DNA of 64,000 nt from Stieleria varia (GCF_038443385.1 NZ_CP151726.1:6200001-6264000), one strand, 5' to 3'; shown: positions 35,264-45,371, numbered from the stretch's first letter. Translations and numbers: made by a program. Notes: generated by a model from the sequence alone, not told the origin.

Positions 35264-36391
35264 TTGAATCCGTCGTTTATCGGATGGTTGATTGCGGTGA
35301 CCGTGTTGCCGCCGATGCTGATCAGTTGGATCAGCCTGTATCCGGTACGACGGTTCGCGTTTCGGCTGGGACTGGTGGCCAACGAAGGCGGCCATAGCAC
35401 ACACTCCGGCAGCACTCCCGTCGGCGGAGGCATCGGAATTTGGCTGGGGATCATCGGGACCTTCGCCGCTGGAACCATCGCATTGATGGTGGTCAGGCAG
35501 TCGCCAGACCTGCAGTCTCATATGCCGGAAACGATCACGCCTTATCTGGATGGCATTTGGCAGCGATGTGGCACGCTGTGGGGGCTGATGGGCGCGGCCA
35601 CTGTGTTGTTCGCGTTGGGGATTTGGGACGACAGACGCGGCGCCCCCGTGATGATTCGCTTGGTGGTCGAGTTTGCGGTGGCAGCGTTCGTGGTCTTGGT
35701 CCTCGGTTTTAGCCTGACCGCATACATCGGGTTGCCGTGGTTGACACACGTGATGTCCGTGTTGTGGATCGTTGCGGTGATCAATTCGTTCAACATGCTG
35801 GATAACATGGACGGGCTGAGCGGCGGTGTGGCCGCAATCATCGCCACATCGATGGCGGCCGTGATGTTGACGACACCGAGTCCGGGCACCGCGCAGCCAC
35901 AGTTCTTGGTCGCGTCACTGTTGTTGGTGGTGTGTGGCGCGTTGCTGGGATTTCTTTGGCACAATCGACCACCGGCCAAGATCTTCATGGGGGATGGTGG
36001 CAGCTATCTGGTTGGCTTTTTGATCGCCGTTGCGATGTTGATGGCAACCTTTGCCAGTACACCCAGGCCGCATGCTGTTCTGGCACCGGTCTGTGCGATG
36101 GCCATTCCGCTGTACGATATGACCACCGTGTTGTGGATCCGGATCCGCGAAGGACGCAGTATCTTTGTGGGTGACCGCAGCCACTTTTCGCATCGCTTGG
36201 TCGACCTGGGGCTCAGTCGCGCCCAAGCCGTGATGACGATCCATCTGGTGACCGGCACGTGTGGTTTGGCAGCCGTCTTGCTCGCGCATGTGTCGGTGTT
36301 GCAAGCGGTCGCGGTCCTGGGGATTGTCGCTTGCATGTTGATGCTGGTCGTCATTTTGGAGTCGACCGGATGGCGAAAAAACGAAAACTGA
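35264..36391 (+). CDS. MraY/WecA-family glycosyl-1-phosphate transferase
   Basis: 375 residues, TTG start; a gagg site lies about 13 bases upstream. About ten hydrophobic segments. Catalytic-loop landmarks are present: 'LGIWDDRRGAP', 'INSFNMLDNMDGLSGGVA' (DNxDG), and 'IFMGDGGSYLVGFL' with 'DRSHFSHRLVDLGLS' (His-rich loop). It moves a sugar-1-phosphate from a UDP-sugar to undecaprenyl phosphate, starting an envelope or exported polysaccharide. It overlaps the next gene by 22 bp. Confidence 0.9.
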   Translation: MNPSFIGWLIAVTVLPPMLISWISLYPVRRFAFRLGLVANEGGHSTHSGSTPVGGGIGIWLGIIGTFAAGTIALMVVRQSPDLQSHMPETITPYLDGIWQRCGTLWGLMGAATVLFALGIWDDRRGAPVMIRLVVEFAVAAFVVLVLGFSLTAYIGLPWLTHVMSVLWIVAVINSFNMLDNMDGLSGGVAAIIATSMAAVMLTTPSPGTAQPQFLVASLLLVVCGALLGFLWHNRPPAKIFMGDGGSYLVGFLIAVAMLMATFASTPRPHAVLAPVCAMAIPLYDMTTVLWIRIREGRSIFVGDRSHFSHRLVDLGLSRAQAVMTIHLVTGTCGLAAVLLAHVSVLQAVAVLGIVACMLMLVVILESTGWRKNEN

Positions 36392-38772
36392 AACCACGAG
36401 CCGATCGAGCCGCAAGCGTTCAACATGAACCCGTTTCCAACGAAGCGTCCGCCGTGTCAGATTCGCCGCGATCACTGTTGAGTTTGCCAAACGTCGCGAT
36501 CGCTTTGCTCGCCGGGATCGTGGTCTATGGTTGGTACTCACCCAGCGACAGCACCGAAGTCGAAACGGGGGCGGCGTTGTGGTTCGGCGTTTTGTCGCTG
36601 GCCCTATTGACGCTGACTTGGGGCATTCGCGGTTGGAATGGTGAACTCGTTGATCCAAGCAATCGCAGATCAACGCATTGGATTGATGGAGCGACTTGGG
36701 CGTTAGCGATCTGGATGGCCGTTGCGGCTTGGGCGACTTGTCCCCCGGGGAACCTGAGGGCGGCAACCAACGAAGCGTGGCTTTGGGTTTCCGCGGCTGC
36801 CGTTTTTACATCGGCTCGCTACTGGCTGGCCGATATCGGCATCCGTCGCGCAGCGTGGAGCCTGATGATTTCGATCGCTGTCGCGACAGCGATCTTGGCT
36901 TTGTATCAGCAGGTGATCAGTTTGCCGCAAAGCCGAGCAGATTACCTCGCGGATCCCGATGGCACGCTCAGGATGCTGGGCTTGTCAGCACCGCTGGGTT
37001 CCGCCGAACGAATGATCTTTGAAAATCGATTGTTCGATGGCGGGCCGACCGCGACCTACGCGTTGGCCAATTCGATGGCGTGCGTCGTGCTGATCGGTTG
37101 CGTGCTGTCGTTGGGTTGGATGGTCAATCGGTGGCGACACAATTGTGTTTTGCAGAAAAGTTTCTCAGTCGCAGTTTTCGCATCGTGCTTTTTGGGGCTG
37201 CTGCTCTCCAGCAGTCGATCCGCATTTCTTGCGTTTGCAGTGGGCGCGGTTGCAGTGCTGCTGCTGTGCCGCGATCCATCACGGCAGGAATCCACCGAGC
37301 GAACAGCGAGACGATCGTTGCGACGATCATTTGCACTTGCGGGAGTTGGGGCTGGCGTGATGAGTCTGATCACCGTCGCGGTACTGTTATTCGGGCGCAA
37401 GGAATGGGTCGAACAAGCACCAGCGTCGCTCGCCTTTCGGCTGCAATACTGGCGAGCAACCTTGGCGATGGCGTGGCAACATCCGGTCTTCGGCGCGGGA
37501 CCGGGTGGATTTCAGTCTCTGTATCAGCGGTATCGGACGCCGGGATTCAGTGAGCAGCCTGCCGATCCGCACAACTTTGTTTTCGAAACACTGGCATCGG
37601 GCGGTTTCGTTGCGGTCGGAATCTTGATCGTCTTGTCGGTTAGCATTGCTGTTGCCGTAGTCAAACGCCCCCCCAGTCCCCGTGGTGGACGAGGTCACGA
37701 GTCCCATCCACCCGCGATCGCCCCCCCGTACGTGAAAACCGACGCGTTTTGGTTGGGCGCAGGATTGTCACTCTCCATGATCTGGATCTTGGGAGCGTTG
37801 ATCAATCGAATGCCTGATGGTGCGTCTCACATGATCGCTGTTCCCATCGCCATCGCAGTCGCGTGGGCATTGAATCGACGAGCAAGCGAGATGAATGACG
37901 CGACGTTGGACATTCTCAACGCCGTTGCCGGGCTCTGCGCTTTGATTCATCTGTCGGCCGCCGGTGGATGGACCGTGCCCGGCGTCGCCATGTTCGTGTG
38001 GTTGTTGGCGGCATCCGTGACGGCTGATTCACAGACAATCGCCGAAGTTGGAACCGATGATGAGTTGCCGCCGGATTCGCGGTCGCGGATGACCAGGGCG
38101 GCGATCGGCGTGGCCTCCGGACTGGCATTGCTGGTACTGATGCGGTTCATTTCACTCGGACCTGTGATGGACGCGGAGTTGGCGATGATGAAAGCCGAGC
38201 GGGTCGTCGAGTCCTCGCGTTCGGATTCCTCGGAGTCCGCAGTCCTGGACGCGATCCAGGATGCCATCGACGCGGACCCGTGGGCTGTTCGGGCACCGAT
38301 GTGGCTGGCCAGCCAAACGAGCTGGCAAGTGATCCAGAGTGACACTGCGTCAAACCGCCAACAGTGGCTAGCCGCTATACGAAGTGTTCGTGATCGCGCG
38401 GGGCGGGACATCTCCGTCTATCGGACTTTGGGTGGCCAAACGTTGCACGTGTATCAGCGTTGGGGGCGGAACGAGGATCTGGAGCTTGCCCAGCAATTCT
38501 TTGAGCAGGCAATCGAGCATTCACCGTCCGACCAGGGACTACTGGCCCAATTGGCGGCCATCGAGGCGGCGACGGGAAACCTGGATCGGTCTCGTGAATT
38601 GGCCCGTCGGGCCCAAGAATTAGCGGATTTGTCGGGTGACGTGGTGCGTGACCTGCAGCGCCAATTCATTTTTGTCGTGCAGCACTTGGGGGGCCCTGCC
38701 GGTCAGGAGGCAGTTCGACGGCCAGCAAGCGAAGTCTTGGCGAACCAACTGTCGGGAATGGCCGTAAAGTAG
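36370..38772 (+). CDS. O-antigen ligase/polymerase-like membrane protein with TPR tail
   Basis: 800 residues from the ATG at 36370, inside the end of the preceding gene. About ten membrane segments with a Wzy_C-like stretch: 'SSRSAFLAFAVGAVAVLLLC' and, after the large loop, 'ATLAMAWQHPVFGAGPGGFQSLYQRYRTPGFSEQPADPHNFVFETLASGGFVA' with the His-containing periplasmic loop expected in this family. From about 600 to the end is a soluble helical region with TPR-like repeats ('FEQAIEHSPSDQGLLAQLAAIEAATGNLDRSRELARRAQ'). Coupling to the MraY/WecA-like enzyme supports a role in polysaccharide assembly. Confidence 0.82.
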   Translation: MAKKRKLKPRADRAASVQHEPVSNEASAVSDSPRSLLSLPNVAIALLAGIVVYGWYSPSDSTEVETGAALWFGVLSLALLTLTWGIRGWNGELVDPSNRRSTHWIDGATWALAIWMAVAAWATCPPGNLRAATNEAWLWVSAAAVFTSARYWLADIGIRRAAWSLMISIAVATAILALYQQVISLPQSRADYLADPDGTLRMLGLSAPLGSAERMIFENRLFDGGPTATYALANSMACVVLIGCVLSLGWMVNRWRHNCVLQKSFSVAVFASCFLGLLLSSSRSAFLAFAVGAVAVLLLCRDPSRQESTERTARRSLRRSFALAGVGAGVMSLITVAVLLFGRKEWVEQAPASLAFRLQYWRATLAMAWQHPVFGAGPGGFQSLYQRYRTPGFSEQPADPHNFVFETLASGGFVAVGILIVLSVSIAVAVVKRPPSPRGGRGHESHPPAIAPPYVKTDAFWLGAGLSLSMIWILGALINRMPDGASHMIAVPIAIAVAWALNRRASEMNDATLDILNAVAGLCALIHLSAAGGWTVPGVAMFVWLLAASVTADSQTIAEVGTDDELPPDSRSRMTRAAIGVASGLALLVLMRFISLGPVMDAELAMMKAERVVESSRSDSSESAVLDAIQDAIDADPWAVRAPMWLASQTSWQVIQSDTASNRQQWLAAIRSVRDRAGRDISVYRTLGGQTLHVYQRWGRNEDLELAQQFFEQAIEHSPSDQGLLAQLAAIEAATGNLDRSRELARRAQELADLSGDVVRDLQRQFIFVVQHLGGPAGQEAVRRPASEVLANQLSGMAVK

Positions 38773-38858
38773 GGATCGGAACCGGTCCCCGCGATTCCGT
38801 TGCCGCTCTGAAGGGGCCAACCGTCCATTCATCCTTTCCACTCGTTTGCTCTAATTCG

Positions 38859-40133
38859 GTGTCGATAGTGAAGTTTTACTGGTTACTAATCGGACTGGCG
38901 GTGGTCACGGGCTCCGTTTCCGCCTGGGCGTACAACTACAACCGCTACGGTTCCCGCGAAGGGCGTCTCGGTGCCATCACGATGGACGGAACCATCAACG
39001 GCAAGAATGTGATGGCGGAAGTGGCCAAGGGCTACTCCACGTCGCTCGCCAAAGTCGAAATGCTTAATGACCCGACATTTGATTTCGGTGCGATGGCTCC
39101 GGGTACCAAGGGAAATCACACCTTCACGGTCAAGAATGTCGGCGGAGAGCCGCTGACACTGGAGCTGGGAGCGACGACCTGCAAATGCACGCTGGGAAAA
39201 CTTGCCAACAGTTCTCTGGCCCCCGGCGAGACGACCGACATCGAGCTGGAATGGAACGTCAGTGCAGGGAAAACGACGTTTGAGCAGTCCGCTCAGGTGC
39301 GGACCAACGACCCGATGCGGCCCGCGATCGACTTCAAAATCAGTGGCCTTGTCCTGCGTGAAATGGAAATCGAACCTCGCGAACTGACCTTTGGTTCGGT
39401 GGCCTCGGGCGATCCGTTTGAGTTTGATTTCAAGATTTACAGCTACATGGATGAGAAAATCGTCCCGGATTCGCAGGCGTTTGCCAGCGAAGAGCTAACG
39501 AAATTGACGCAGTTCGAAGTCACGGAGTTTGAACCCAGCGAAGCCGACGGGGTCCACAAGTCGGCGAAACAAGGTTTTGCCATCAAAGCAAAGGTGGGAT
39601 CGGGCATGCGGCAGGGTGCCGTCAGCACCAATTTCTTGTTCGGATTCCAGAAGCTTGACGAAAACGGCGACGTCATCTCAACCGAGGAATCGACCAAGGA
39701 AAAAGGTGACAAGTACTACTTTACCGCGTCCGCTGCCGGACGGGTCATTGGCTCCCTCAGTATGCTGGAAGGCCAGAAGGTCAAGTCCGTCAGCGGTGGC
39801 GGTTATGTCTTCGACTTCGGCAAGCTCGGCCCAGAAGACTCCACGATTGGCAAATCGTTTGTGGTGTTAAAGGGTAGCGAGAAGGACGCCACTAACCTTA
39901 CCATTGGGGAAAGTTATCCCGATGACGTGATCCAGGCAAAATTGGGCGATCCGATCGGCAGGGGGTCTATGAAGATGTACCCGCTGACGCTGGAAGTTAT
40001 CGTGGGTGAAAAGCCGATTGAGCTTTCAGGGAAAAACAAGGACGAGTACGGTTGGGTCTGGATCGAGTCCGATAATCCCAAAGTTAGCCGAATGAAGCTG
40101 GCGGTAAAGGTTGCCGCCCAGCCGAGGCCATAG
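38859..40133 (+). CDS. DUF1573 domain protein, membrane-anchored
   Basis: 424 residues, GTG start. A single helix near the N-terminus ('FYWLLIGLAVVTGSVSAWA') is followed by 'FDFGAMAPGTKGNHTFTVKNVGGEPLTLELGATTCKCTLG', a DUF1573 (ASPM/SPD-2/Hydin-like Ig fold) signature with two cysteines, and a second similar module ('ELTFGSVASGDPFEFDF'). Such proteins are abundant in planctomycetes; the function is not established. It is followed by the tetraheme lipoprotein after 115 bp. Confidence 0.85.
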   Translation: MSIVKFYWLLIGLAVVTGSVSAWAYNYNRYGSREGRLGAITMDGTINGKNVMAEVAKGYSTSLAKVEMLNDPTFDFGAMAPGTKGNHTFTVKNVGGEPLTLELGATTCKCTLGKLANSSLAPGETTDIELEWNVSAGKTTFEQSAQVRTNDPMRPAIDFKISGLVLREMEIEPRELTFGSVASGDPFEFDFKIYSYMDEKIVPDSQAFASEELTKLTQFEVTEFEPSEADGVHKSAKQGFAIKAKVGSGMRQGAVSTNFLFGFQKLDENGDVISTEESTKEKGDKYYFTASAAGRVIGSLSMLEGQKVKSVSGGGYVFDFGKLGPEDSTIGKSFVVLKGSEKDATNLTIGESYPDDVIQAKLGDPIGRGSMKMYPLTLEVIVGEKPIELSGKNKDEYGWVWIESDNPKVSRMKLAVKVAAQPRP

Positions 40134-40248
40134 CCTAGCCACCCGCGAGCTGACCAGCGTGCGGTGGCACTCAACGGATCGCGGTGTGATTTTGAACCAG
40201 TTCGTCCACAACACTGAACCACGAGCGCCTGGAGCGCCTGAATTTTCG

Positions 40249-42411
40249 ATGTCGGCTCTGCAAAACGCTTGCGTGTTGTGTGGACGTGTTGTCATCGCAT
40301 GGGCGGGACTATTGCTGACCCTGACAGGTTGCACATCGCAGTCGGACCAACCAAGCGATTCCGATGTGACGGCCGCGCGTTTGCTATCGCCCCACGTCGT
40401 GGCGAGGCCAAGTCTCTCCAGTCCGCTGCCCGATGGATTTGTCGCTCCGAGCGATTTCGGCAGCACACACGATGCTGCAGGTTCATTTTCGGCAAAGGTC
40501 GATCCGTCGCAGATCACCGCTCCGACCGTGGTCAAACGCATCGGGTTGGACAATTCGTTTGATCGTCACAGGGCTTGGAGCCTGGAGCGACTCCACGCCG
40601 AGTTCGCATCGGACCGCTCCGACCAACTCGTTCAGGCGATTGAGTTGATCCAAAAAAACGGCCTGCCGCCATTGCCCGAGGGCGCGGACGAAGATGAAGC
40701 GGCAGAGGATGCGGGGGTCGGTGGACCTGCCGCTGCAGAGGACGCAGGCGTTGGGCCATCGTCGTCCGATCTGGGTCCCGTTGAGATCATCCCCACGCCA
40801 CGTGCGCAGCCGGAGGTCAAAGCGGAAGTGATCCCGACGCCTCTGGGGATCCCAGAACGCAAGATGAATGGGCCGATCACTCGCATCGCCTCCGAGCCCG
40901 AGCCCGCCAAGGGCGCGCCGTCTCAACCAGCCAACACGCCGCCCAACCCAAAGATGACTCCGGGGACAGTCCCTGTGGATGATGTCGACAATGAATTCGG
41001 CATCGCAGGGCTCGCCGGCGTCAAGAAGGAACCAGACGACTACCAGACTTGGGAAAAACCCGATGTGGCCTTGTTCGTCACCGGCAACCAACACGGGTAC
41101 ATCGAGCCGTGCGGCTGCACCGGATTGGACAAACAAAAGGGTGGCGTTGCCAGACGCCATACCTTCATGACCCAGTTGAGAACCAAAGAATGGGATCTCG
41201 TGCCCATTGATGCCGGCAATCAGATCCGCCGAATCGGACAACAGGCTGCGATCAAGTTCTCGTGGTCAAGCAAAGCCTTGCAGGTGATGAAGTACGAAGC
41301 GGTCGGCTTTGGTCCAGACGACATGCGAATCAACCCGGGTGATTTGATCGCCAGCGCCCTTGATTCCCCTGAACCGATCTATGTTGCTGGTAATTTGGTC
41401 CTGCTGGATCCCTCGCTGATCCCCAGTCACAAGGTTGTCGAGAAAGGCAAGTGGAAAATCGGCATCACGACGATCCTGGATGCGGACGAATTGACCGCGC
41501 CACTGAGTCCTGAGGTCGTGCTCAATGACGCAGAGAAATCGGCCAAGGAAGTCTTGGGCAAGCTGCAGAGTGAGGGCGCGAATTTCAAAGTCATGACGTT
41601 CTTTGGCTCTGAAGAAAAGGCAAAGAAGCTGGCGCAGCAGGTTCCCGGTTATGACCTGATCATCGTTTCGGGCGGCTACGGCGAACCGACGTATCAGCCA
41701 CAGCCGATCGAGAACTCAACGACGCAAATCATCCTGACGGGCAATAAAGGCATGTACGTCGGGCTGGTTTCTTTGCGAGAAAACAAACCGTTTCAGTACG
41801 CTCGCGTTGCCTTGACCAGCGAGTTCGAAGATTCTCCCGAGATGCGTGGCATCATGAAAGACTATCAGCGTCAATTGCAAGACGTTGGTTTTGCCGATCT
41901 CGGCTTGAAACCCATCCCGCATCCTTCGGGTGAGAAGTTTGTCGGCTCGGAGGCGTGTGGGAAGTGTCACACGGAAGCCATGGCGGTATGGAGTGGCTCG
42001 GCGCACTTCGACGCCACGGCGCACATCGTCAAGCCACCGGAAGGACGCGGCGATGTCCCGCGTCACTTTGACCCCGAATGCGTCAGTTGCCACGTCACAG
42101 GCTGGAATCCGGAAAACTACTACCCCTACGAAACCGGATACTTGAGCCTCGAGAATTCCAAGCATCTGTTGGGGAACGGCTGCGAGAATTGCCATGGCCC
42201 AGGCGGCAGCCACTCGGCAGCCGAAGCCGAGGGCTCGGACGTTTCTTTGGAACGCAAGAAAGAATTGAGGATGGCGATGCAGTTGCCCTTGGACAAGGCG
42301 AAGGAGCACTGCATGAAATGCCACGATCTGGACAACAGCCCTGACTTTCACGACGAAGGTGCATTCGAAGACGAGTACTGGCCCGAAGTCGAACACTACG
42401 GCGTGAAGTAA
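40249..42411 (+). CDS. Tetraheme cytochrome c554-like lipoprotein with degenerate 5'-nucleotidase-type domain
   Basis: 720 residues from the ATG at 40249 (the frame is open 138 bases further upstream). Lipobox 'TLTGCT' near residue 30. Residues about 130-230 are low-complexity Ala/Glu/Pro. From about 270 to 550 is a UshA-like fold, but metal positions are altered: 'TGNQHGYIEPCGC' (N280, H282) where DxH is expected, 'VPIDAGNQIR', and 'VSGGY' where GGH is expected. Then four CxxCH hemes: C570-H574, C611-H615, C645-H649 and C688-H692, with spacing like cytochrome c554 family proteins. It is thus an outer-membrane or periplasmic electron carrier with a probably non-catalytic nucleotidase-type domain. 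Substrate unknown. Confidence 0.88.
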   Translation: MSALQNACVLCGRVVIAWAGLLLTLTGCTSQSDQPSDSDVTAARLLSPHVVARPSLSSPLPDGFVAPSDFGSTHDAAGSFSAKVDPSQITAPTVVKRIGLDNSFDRHRAWSLERLHAEFASDRSDQLVQAIELIQKNGLPPLPEGADEDEAAEDAGVGGPAAAEDAGVGPSSSDLGPVEIIPTPRAQPEVKAEVIPTPLGIPERKMNGPITRIASEPEPAKGAPSQPANTPPNPKMTPGTVPVDDVDNEFGIAGLAGVKKEPDDYQTWEKPDVALFVTGNQHGYIEPCGCTGLDKQKGGVARRHTFMTQLRTKEWDLVPIDAGNQIRRIGQQAAIKFSWSSKALQVMKYEAVGFGPDDMRINPGDLIASALDSPEPIYVAGNLVLLDPSLIPSHKVVEKGKWKIGITTILDADELTAPLSPEVVLNDAEKSAKEVLGKLQSEGANFKVMTFFGSEEKAKKLAQQVPGYDLIIVSGGYGEPTYQPQPIENSTTQIILTGNKGMYVGLVSLRENKPFQYARVALTSEFEDSPEMRGIMKDYQRQLQDVGFADLGLKPIPHPSGEKFVGSEACGKCHTEAMAVWSGSAHFDATAHIVKPPEGRGDVPRHFDPECVSCHVTGWNPENYYPYETGYLSLENSKHLLGNGCENCHGPGGSHSAAEAEGSDVSLERKKELRMAMQLPLDKAKEHCMKCHDLDNSPDFHDEGAFEDEYWPEVEHYGVK

Positions 42412-42433
42412 ATTTTTCAAGTGACGCCCCCCT

Positions 42434-42531
42434 GTTTGACCCGCAGCCGAAGGCGCAGGAGACGCTATCAACCGGCTTGCCCCGCAGAGTCAAACGCCGC
42501 TTCCGCCTGCGCCTGCGGCTACGGGTCAAAC
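42434..42531. repeat. Inverted-repeat element
   Basis: Arms at 42434-42459 and 42506-42531 match as 26-bp inverted repeats with 24 identities (left arm starts gtttgacccgcagccg). Between them is 46 bp. It lies 3' of the tetraheme gene and could act as a transcription barrier or be a mobile palindrome. Confidence 0.75.
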
Positions 42532-42690
42532 GAAGGTGTGCGAAACCCGTTTCCGCCGTAGCCAACCGCAATTCCTTCAGAATTCGTAGGTCATCCTTGT
42601 CGCTACCGGTTGAATCTGCACCTTGGTATTGACAATGCTATCTGGCGATTCCCACCTCTGCCCTGTTCTCCATCGCACTCTCGGCCACCC

Positions 42691-44166
42691 ATGCATAATG
42701 AACTCGACATCTTGGTGGTAGAAGACGACATGGACGAGCGGATGAACATGGTGGACATCCTGGAGTTAGATGGGCATCGAGTCATGGCGGTGGGCACGGC
42801 CGAGGAAGCTTGCGAGCTGGCACGGTCCCAGAAGGTTGGCGTGATCATTTTGGATCGCAACCTGCCCGACGGTACGGCAGACGAGGTCTTGCCGCGGCTC
42901 AAGAGCTTACTGCCCAGTTCACATGTGGTGGTGGTTACCGGCTACGCGGACCTCGACAGTACGATCGCGGCGTTTCGACATGGAGCGGCCGACTACATCT
43001 TAAAGCCGATCAACCCGGACGCATTGCGTCACAGTCTGGAACGGATCGCTCAAGTCGCCCGAGTGGAGTACGAGTTGAGTCAGGAGCAACAGTTCGCAGA
43101 TCAGATCTTGAGCACCGCCGAAGCCGTCGTGTTGGTATTGGACTTGCAGGGAAAGATCATCCGATTCAACCCCTACTACGAACGCATCGCCGACTGGAGC
43201 TTGGACGAGTTACAGGGTAAAGATTGGTTTGACGCATGCATTCCCGTGCGCGATCACGATCGGATTCGCGAAGTGTTTTTGCTGACAGCGGATGGCTTGG
43301 AGCGAAGCGGGATCATCAATCCCATCATCACCCGCTCGGGTCAGGAACGTCAGATTCGATGGTCCAACACGACGCTCAAGGACAAGCTGGGTGTCACCAT
43401 TGCGGTCTTGGCGGTCGGTGTCGATGTGACGGATTTCCTGGAAGCACAAGAGCGGGCGTCCCGTTCCGAGCGACTGGCTGCGATCGGGCAAACGATGGCC
43501 GCGCTTGCGCACGAAAGCCGCAATGCGTTGCAAAGGATCCATGCCGGGCTGGACCTGTTGCAGCTCGAGCTGCCGGGCGAATCGGAAGCACAAGGGGACC
43601 TGGACACCGTGCGTCGTGCGGCAACGGACTTGAATTCTTTGTTGGAAGAAGTCCGTTCGTATGCGGCCCCGATCCGTTTGCATCTGGAACCCTGCGACGT
43701 TCGCCAGTTGGCCATGCGTGCGTGGCGGCACCTGGAGTCGGCCTGGTCGCAGCGGCAGGTCGAGTTACACATTGATGAGACTTTCGAAGACGTGGTTTGC
43801 CGTGCCGATCCCACACGCATTGAACAGGTGTATCGAAACCTTTTCGAGAATGCCTTGGCTGCGTGCTCCGACCCGGTCCAAATTTCGGTTTGTTGCGAAC
43901 GATTGCCGCACGATTTGATCCAGATTTCGGTTACCGACAATGGGCCAGGGCTGAACGATGAACAGTGCGAAAAGATCTTTGAGCCGTTCTTTACGACCAA
44001 GAGCACTGGCACGGGACTTGGAATGTCGATCGTGCATCGCATCATCGACGCTCACCAAGGTTGCATCAGCCTTGCCGGATCCGCCACCAACGAAGATCAT
44101 GCCGGAGCCTGCTTCATCATCCGATTACCCCTCGATCCGCAATGCGACGAAGCGGACAGCGTTTGA
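42691..44166 (+). CDS. Hybrid sensor: receiver-PAS-histidine kinase
   Basis: 491 residues from the ATG at 42691. The N-terminal receiver has phosphoacceptor Asp55 ('VIILDRNLPDG') and 'VVVVTGYADLD', and a Lys in 'YILKPI'. A PAS domain follows (about 140-260, 'AEAVVLVLDLQGKIIRFNPYYERI'), then a HisKA box ('LAHESRNALQRIHAGLD') and a HATPase_c with 'RNLFENALAA', 'DNGPGLND' and 'GTGLGMSIVHRII'. Having the receiver at the N-terminus means the kinase is likely itself switched by phosphorylation. The stop overlaps the start of the next kinase in a TGATG. Confidence 0.92.
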   Translation: MHNELDILVVEDDMDERMNMVDILELDGHRVMAVGTAEEACELARSQKVGVIILDRNLPDGTADEVLPRLKSLLPSSHVVVVTGYADLDSTIAAFRHGAADYILKPINPDALRHSLERIAQVARVEYELSQEQQFADQILSTAEAVVLVLDLQGKIIRFNPYYERIADWSLDELQGKDWFDACIPVRDHDRIREVFLLTADGLERSGIINPIITRSGQERQIRWSNTTLKDKLGVTIAVLAVGVDVTDFLEAQERASRSERLAAIGQTMAALAHESRNALQRIHAGLDLLQLELPGESEAQGDLDTVRRAATDLNSLLEEVRSYAAPIRLHLEPCDVRQLAMRAWRHLESAWSQRQVELHIDETFEDVVCRADPTRIEQVYRNLFENALAACSDPVQISVCCERLPHDLIQISVTDNGPGLNDEQCEKIFEPFFTTKSTGTGLGMSIVHRIIDAHQGCISLAGSATNEDHAGACFIIRLPLDPQCDEADSV

Positions 44167-45371
44167 TGCCGCCACCATCGCCGCCGCCGTCATCACAGGG
44201 ATCTAGAGCCGAGAGCAGTGACATGAAGCATGCAGGTGAAGCCGTGCTGACGGCAATTCTTGAGACCGCAGTGGACGCGATCATTCTGATCGACCAGCAA
44301 GGGATCATCCGATCCGTGAATCCGGCGACCGTGACGATGTTCGGATTTAGCAAGGAAGAAATGGTCGGAAACAACGTAAAAATGTTGATGCCGTCTCCTG
44401 ACCGCGAGAGACACGACCAGTACTTGCAGAACTACTGCCAAACGGGGGTCGCCAAGATCATTGGCATTGGACGCGAGGTAGCCGGGCAACGAAAAGACGG
44501 GACGGCCTTTCCGATGCATCTCGCTGTCAGTGAGATTCCCGTCCAGGATGGCCGGTTGTTCGCAGGGATCATACGCGACATCACCGCCCTGAAAGCGGCT
44601 CAAGATGAACTCACGATGCTCAACGAGGACCTGGAACGCATGGTGCGGCAACGGACCGATGAGCTGCGGGCGGCTCAGGCAGAGTTGCTGCAGCAAGAAC
44701 GGTTGGCGACACTTGGCCAGGTTTCAGGCGGCATCGCGCATGAAATCCGAAATCCACTCAACGCGGTGAAAACTTCCGCGTACTACTTGCTCAATGCAAA
44801 CTCACCGGCCCCAGAAAAGGTCCGAGAGCACCTGGAGCGAATCGATCGACAGGTGACCTTGATCGATAACGTGATCACCGCGCTGACGGACGTGGCCAGG
44901 ATGCCCGAGCCTACCGTGGGGCGATGCGATGTGCATGCGTTGGTGGCATCGATCGCAGCTACCATTTCGATGGATGTGAACATCAAACTGATCGACAGAA
45001 TTCCCAGCAATCTGCCTACGGTTCACGTCGACGCCAACCAGCTTTCGATCGTGTTTCGAAACCTCATCCGAAACGCCAGGGACGCGATGCCAAAGGGCGG
45101 TACGATCTTTCTGGATGCGACCAGCGACGAGCGAACGGTCTCGATGCGGGTCTCGGACACGGGGCCGGGGATACCGCCGGAGCTGTTGAGTCGGGTGATG
45201 GAGCCGCTTTTCACCACCAAAGCTCGCGGAATGGGGCTCGGATTGGCGATTTCCAAAGCCATCTTGCAGCGAAATGGCGGTACAATCAGCGCCGACAATC
45301 AATCCGGTAGCGGTGCCGTTTTCACCGTAACGTTACCCATTGGAGTGATAGGCGATGGTGTTGCAGGATAA
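44166..45371 (+). CDS. FixL-like PAS sensor histidine kinase (putative heme-PAS oxygen sensor)
   Basis: 401 residues from the ATG at 44166 coupled to the previous stop; an ATG at 44223 (382 residues) is also possible. The PAS domain has 'ERHDQYLQNY...KIIGIGREVAGQRKDG', close to FixL. The His aligned with FixL heme ligand H200 is present (His83 here) and Arg220 is conserved (Arg103); R206 and H214 of Bradyrhizobium FixL are Asn and Lys. A coiled-coil linker follows, then HisKA with His192 in 'GGIAHEIRNPLNAV' and HATPase_c ending 'GMGLGLAISKAIL'. The stop overlaps the receiver gene by 17 bp. Oxygen sensing is inferred from motif and from the cbb3 operon downstream. Confidence 0.88.
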   Translation: MPPPSPPPSSQGSRAESSDMKHAGEAVLTAILETAVDAIILIDQQGIIRSVNPATVTMFGFSKEEMVGNNVKMLMPSPDRERHDQYLQNYCQTGVAKIIGIGREVAGQRKDGTAFPMHLAVSEIPVQDGRLFAGIIRDITALKAAQDELTMLNEDLERMVRQRTDELRAAQAELLQQERLATLGQVSGGIAHEIRNPLNAVKTSAYYLLNANSPAPEKVREHLERIDRQVTLIDNVITALTDVARMPEPTVGRCDVHALVASIAATISMDVNIKLIDRIPSNLPTVHVDANQLSIVFRNLIRNARDAMPKGGTIFLDATSDERTVSMRVSDTGPGIPPELLSRVMEPLFTTKARGMGLGLAISKAILQRNGGTISADNQSGSGAVFTVTLPIGVIGDGVAG

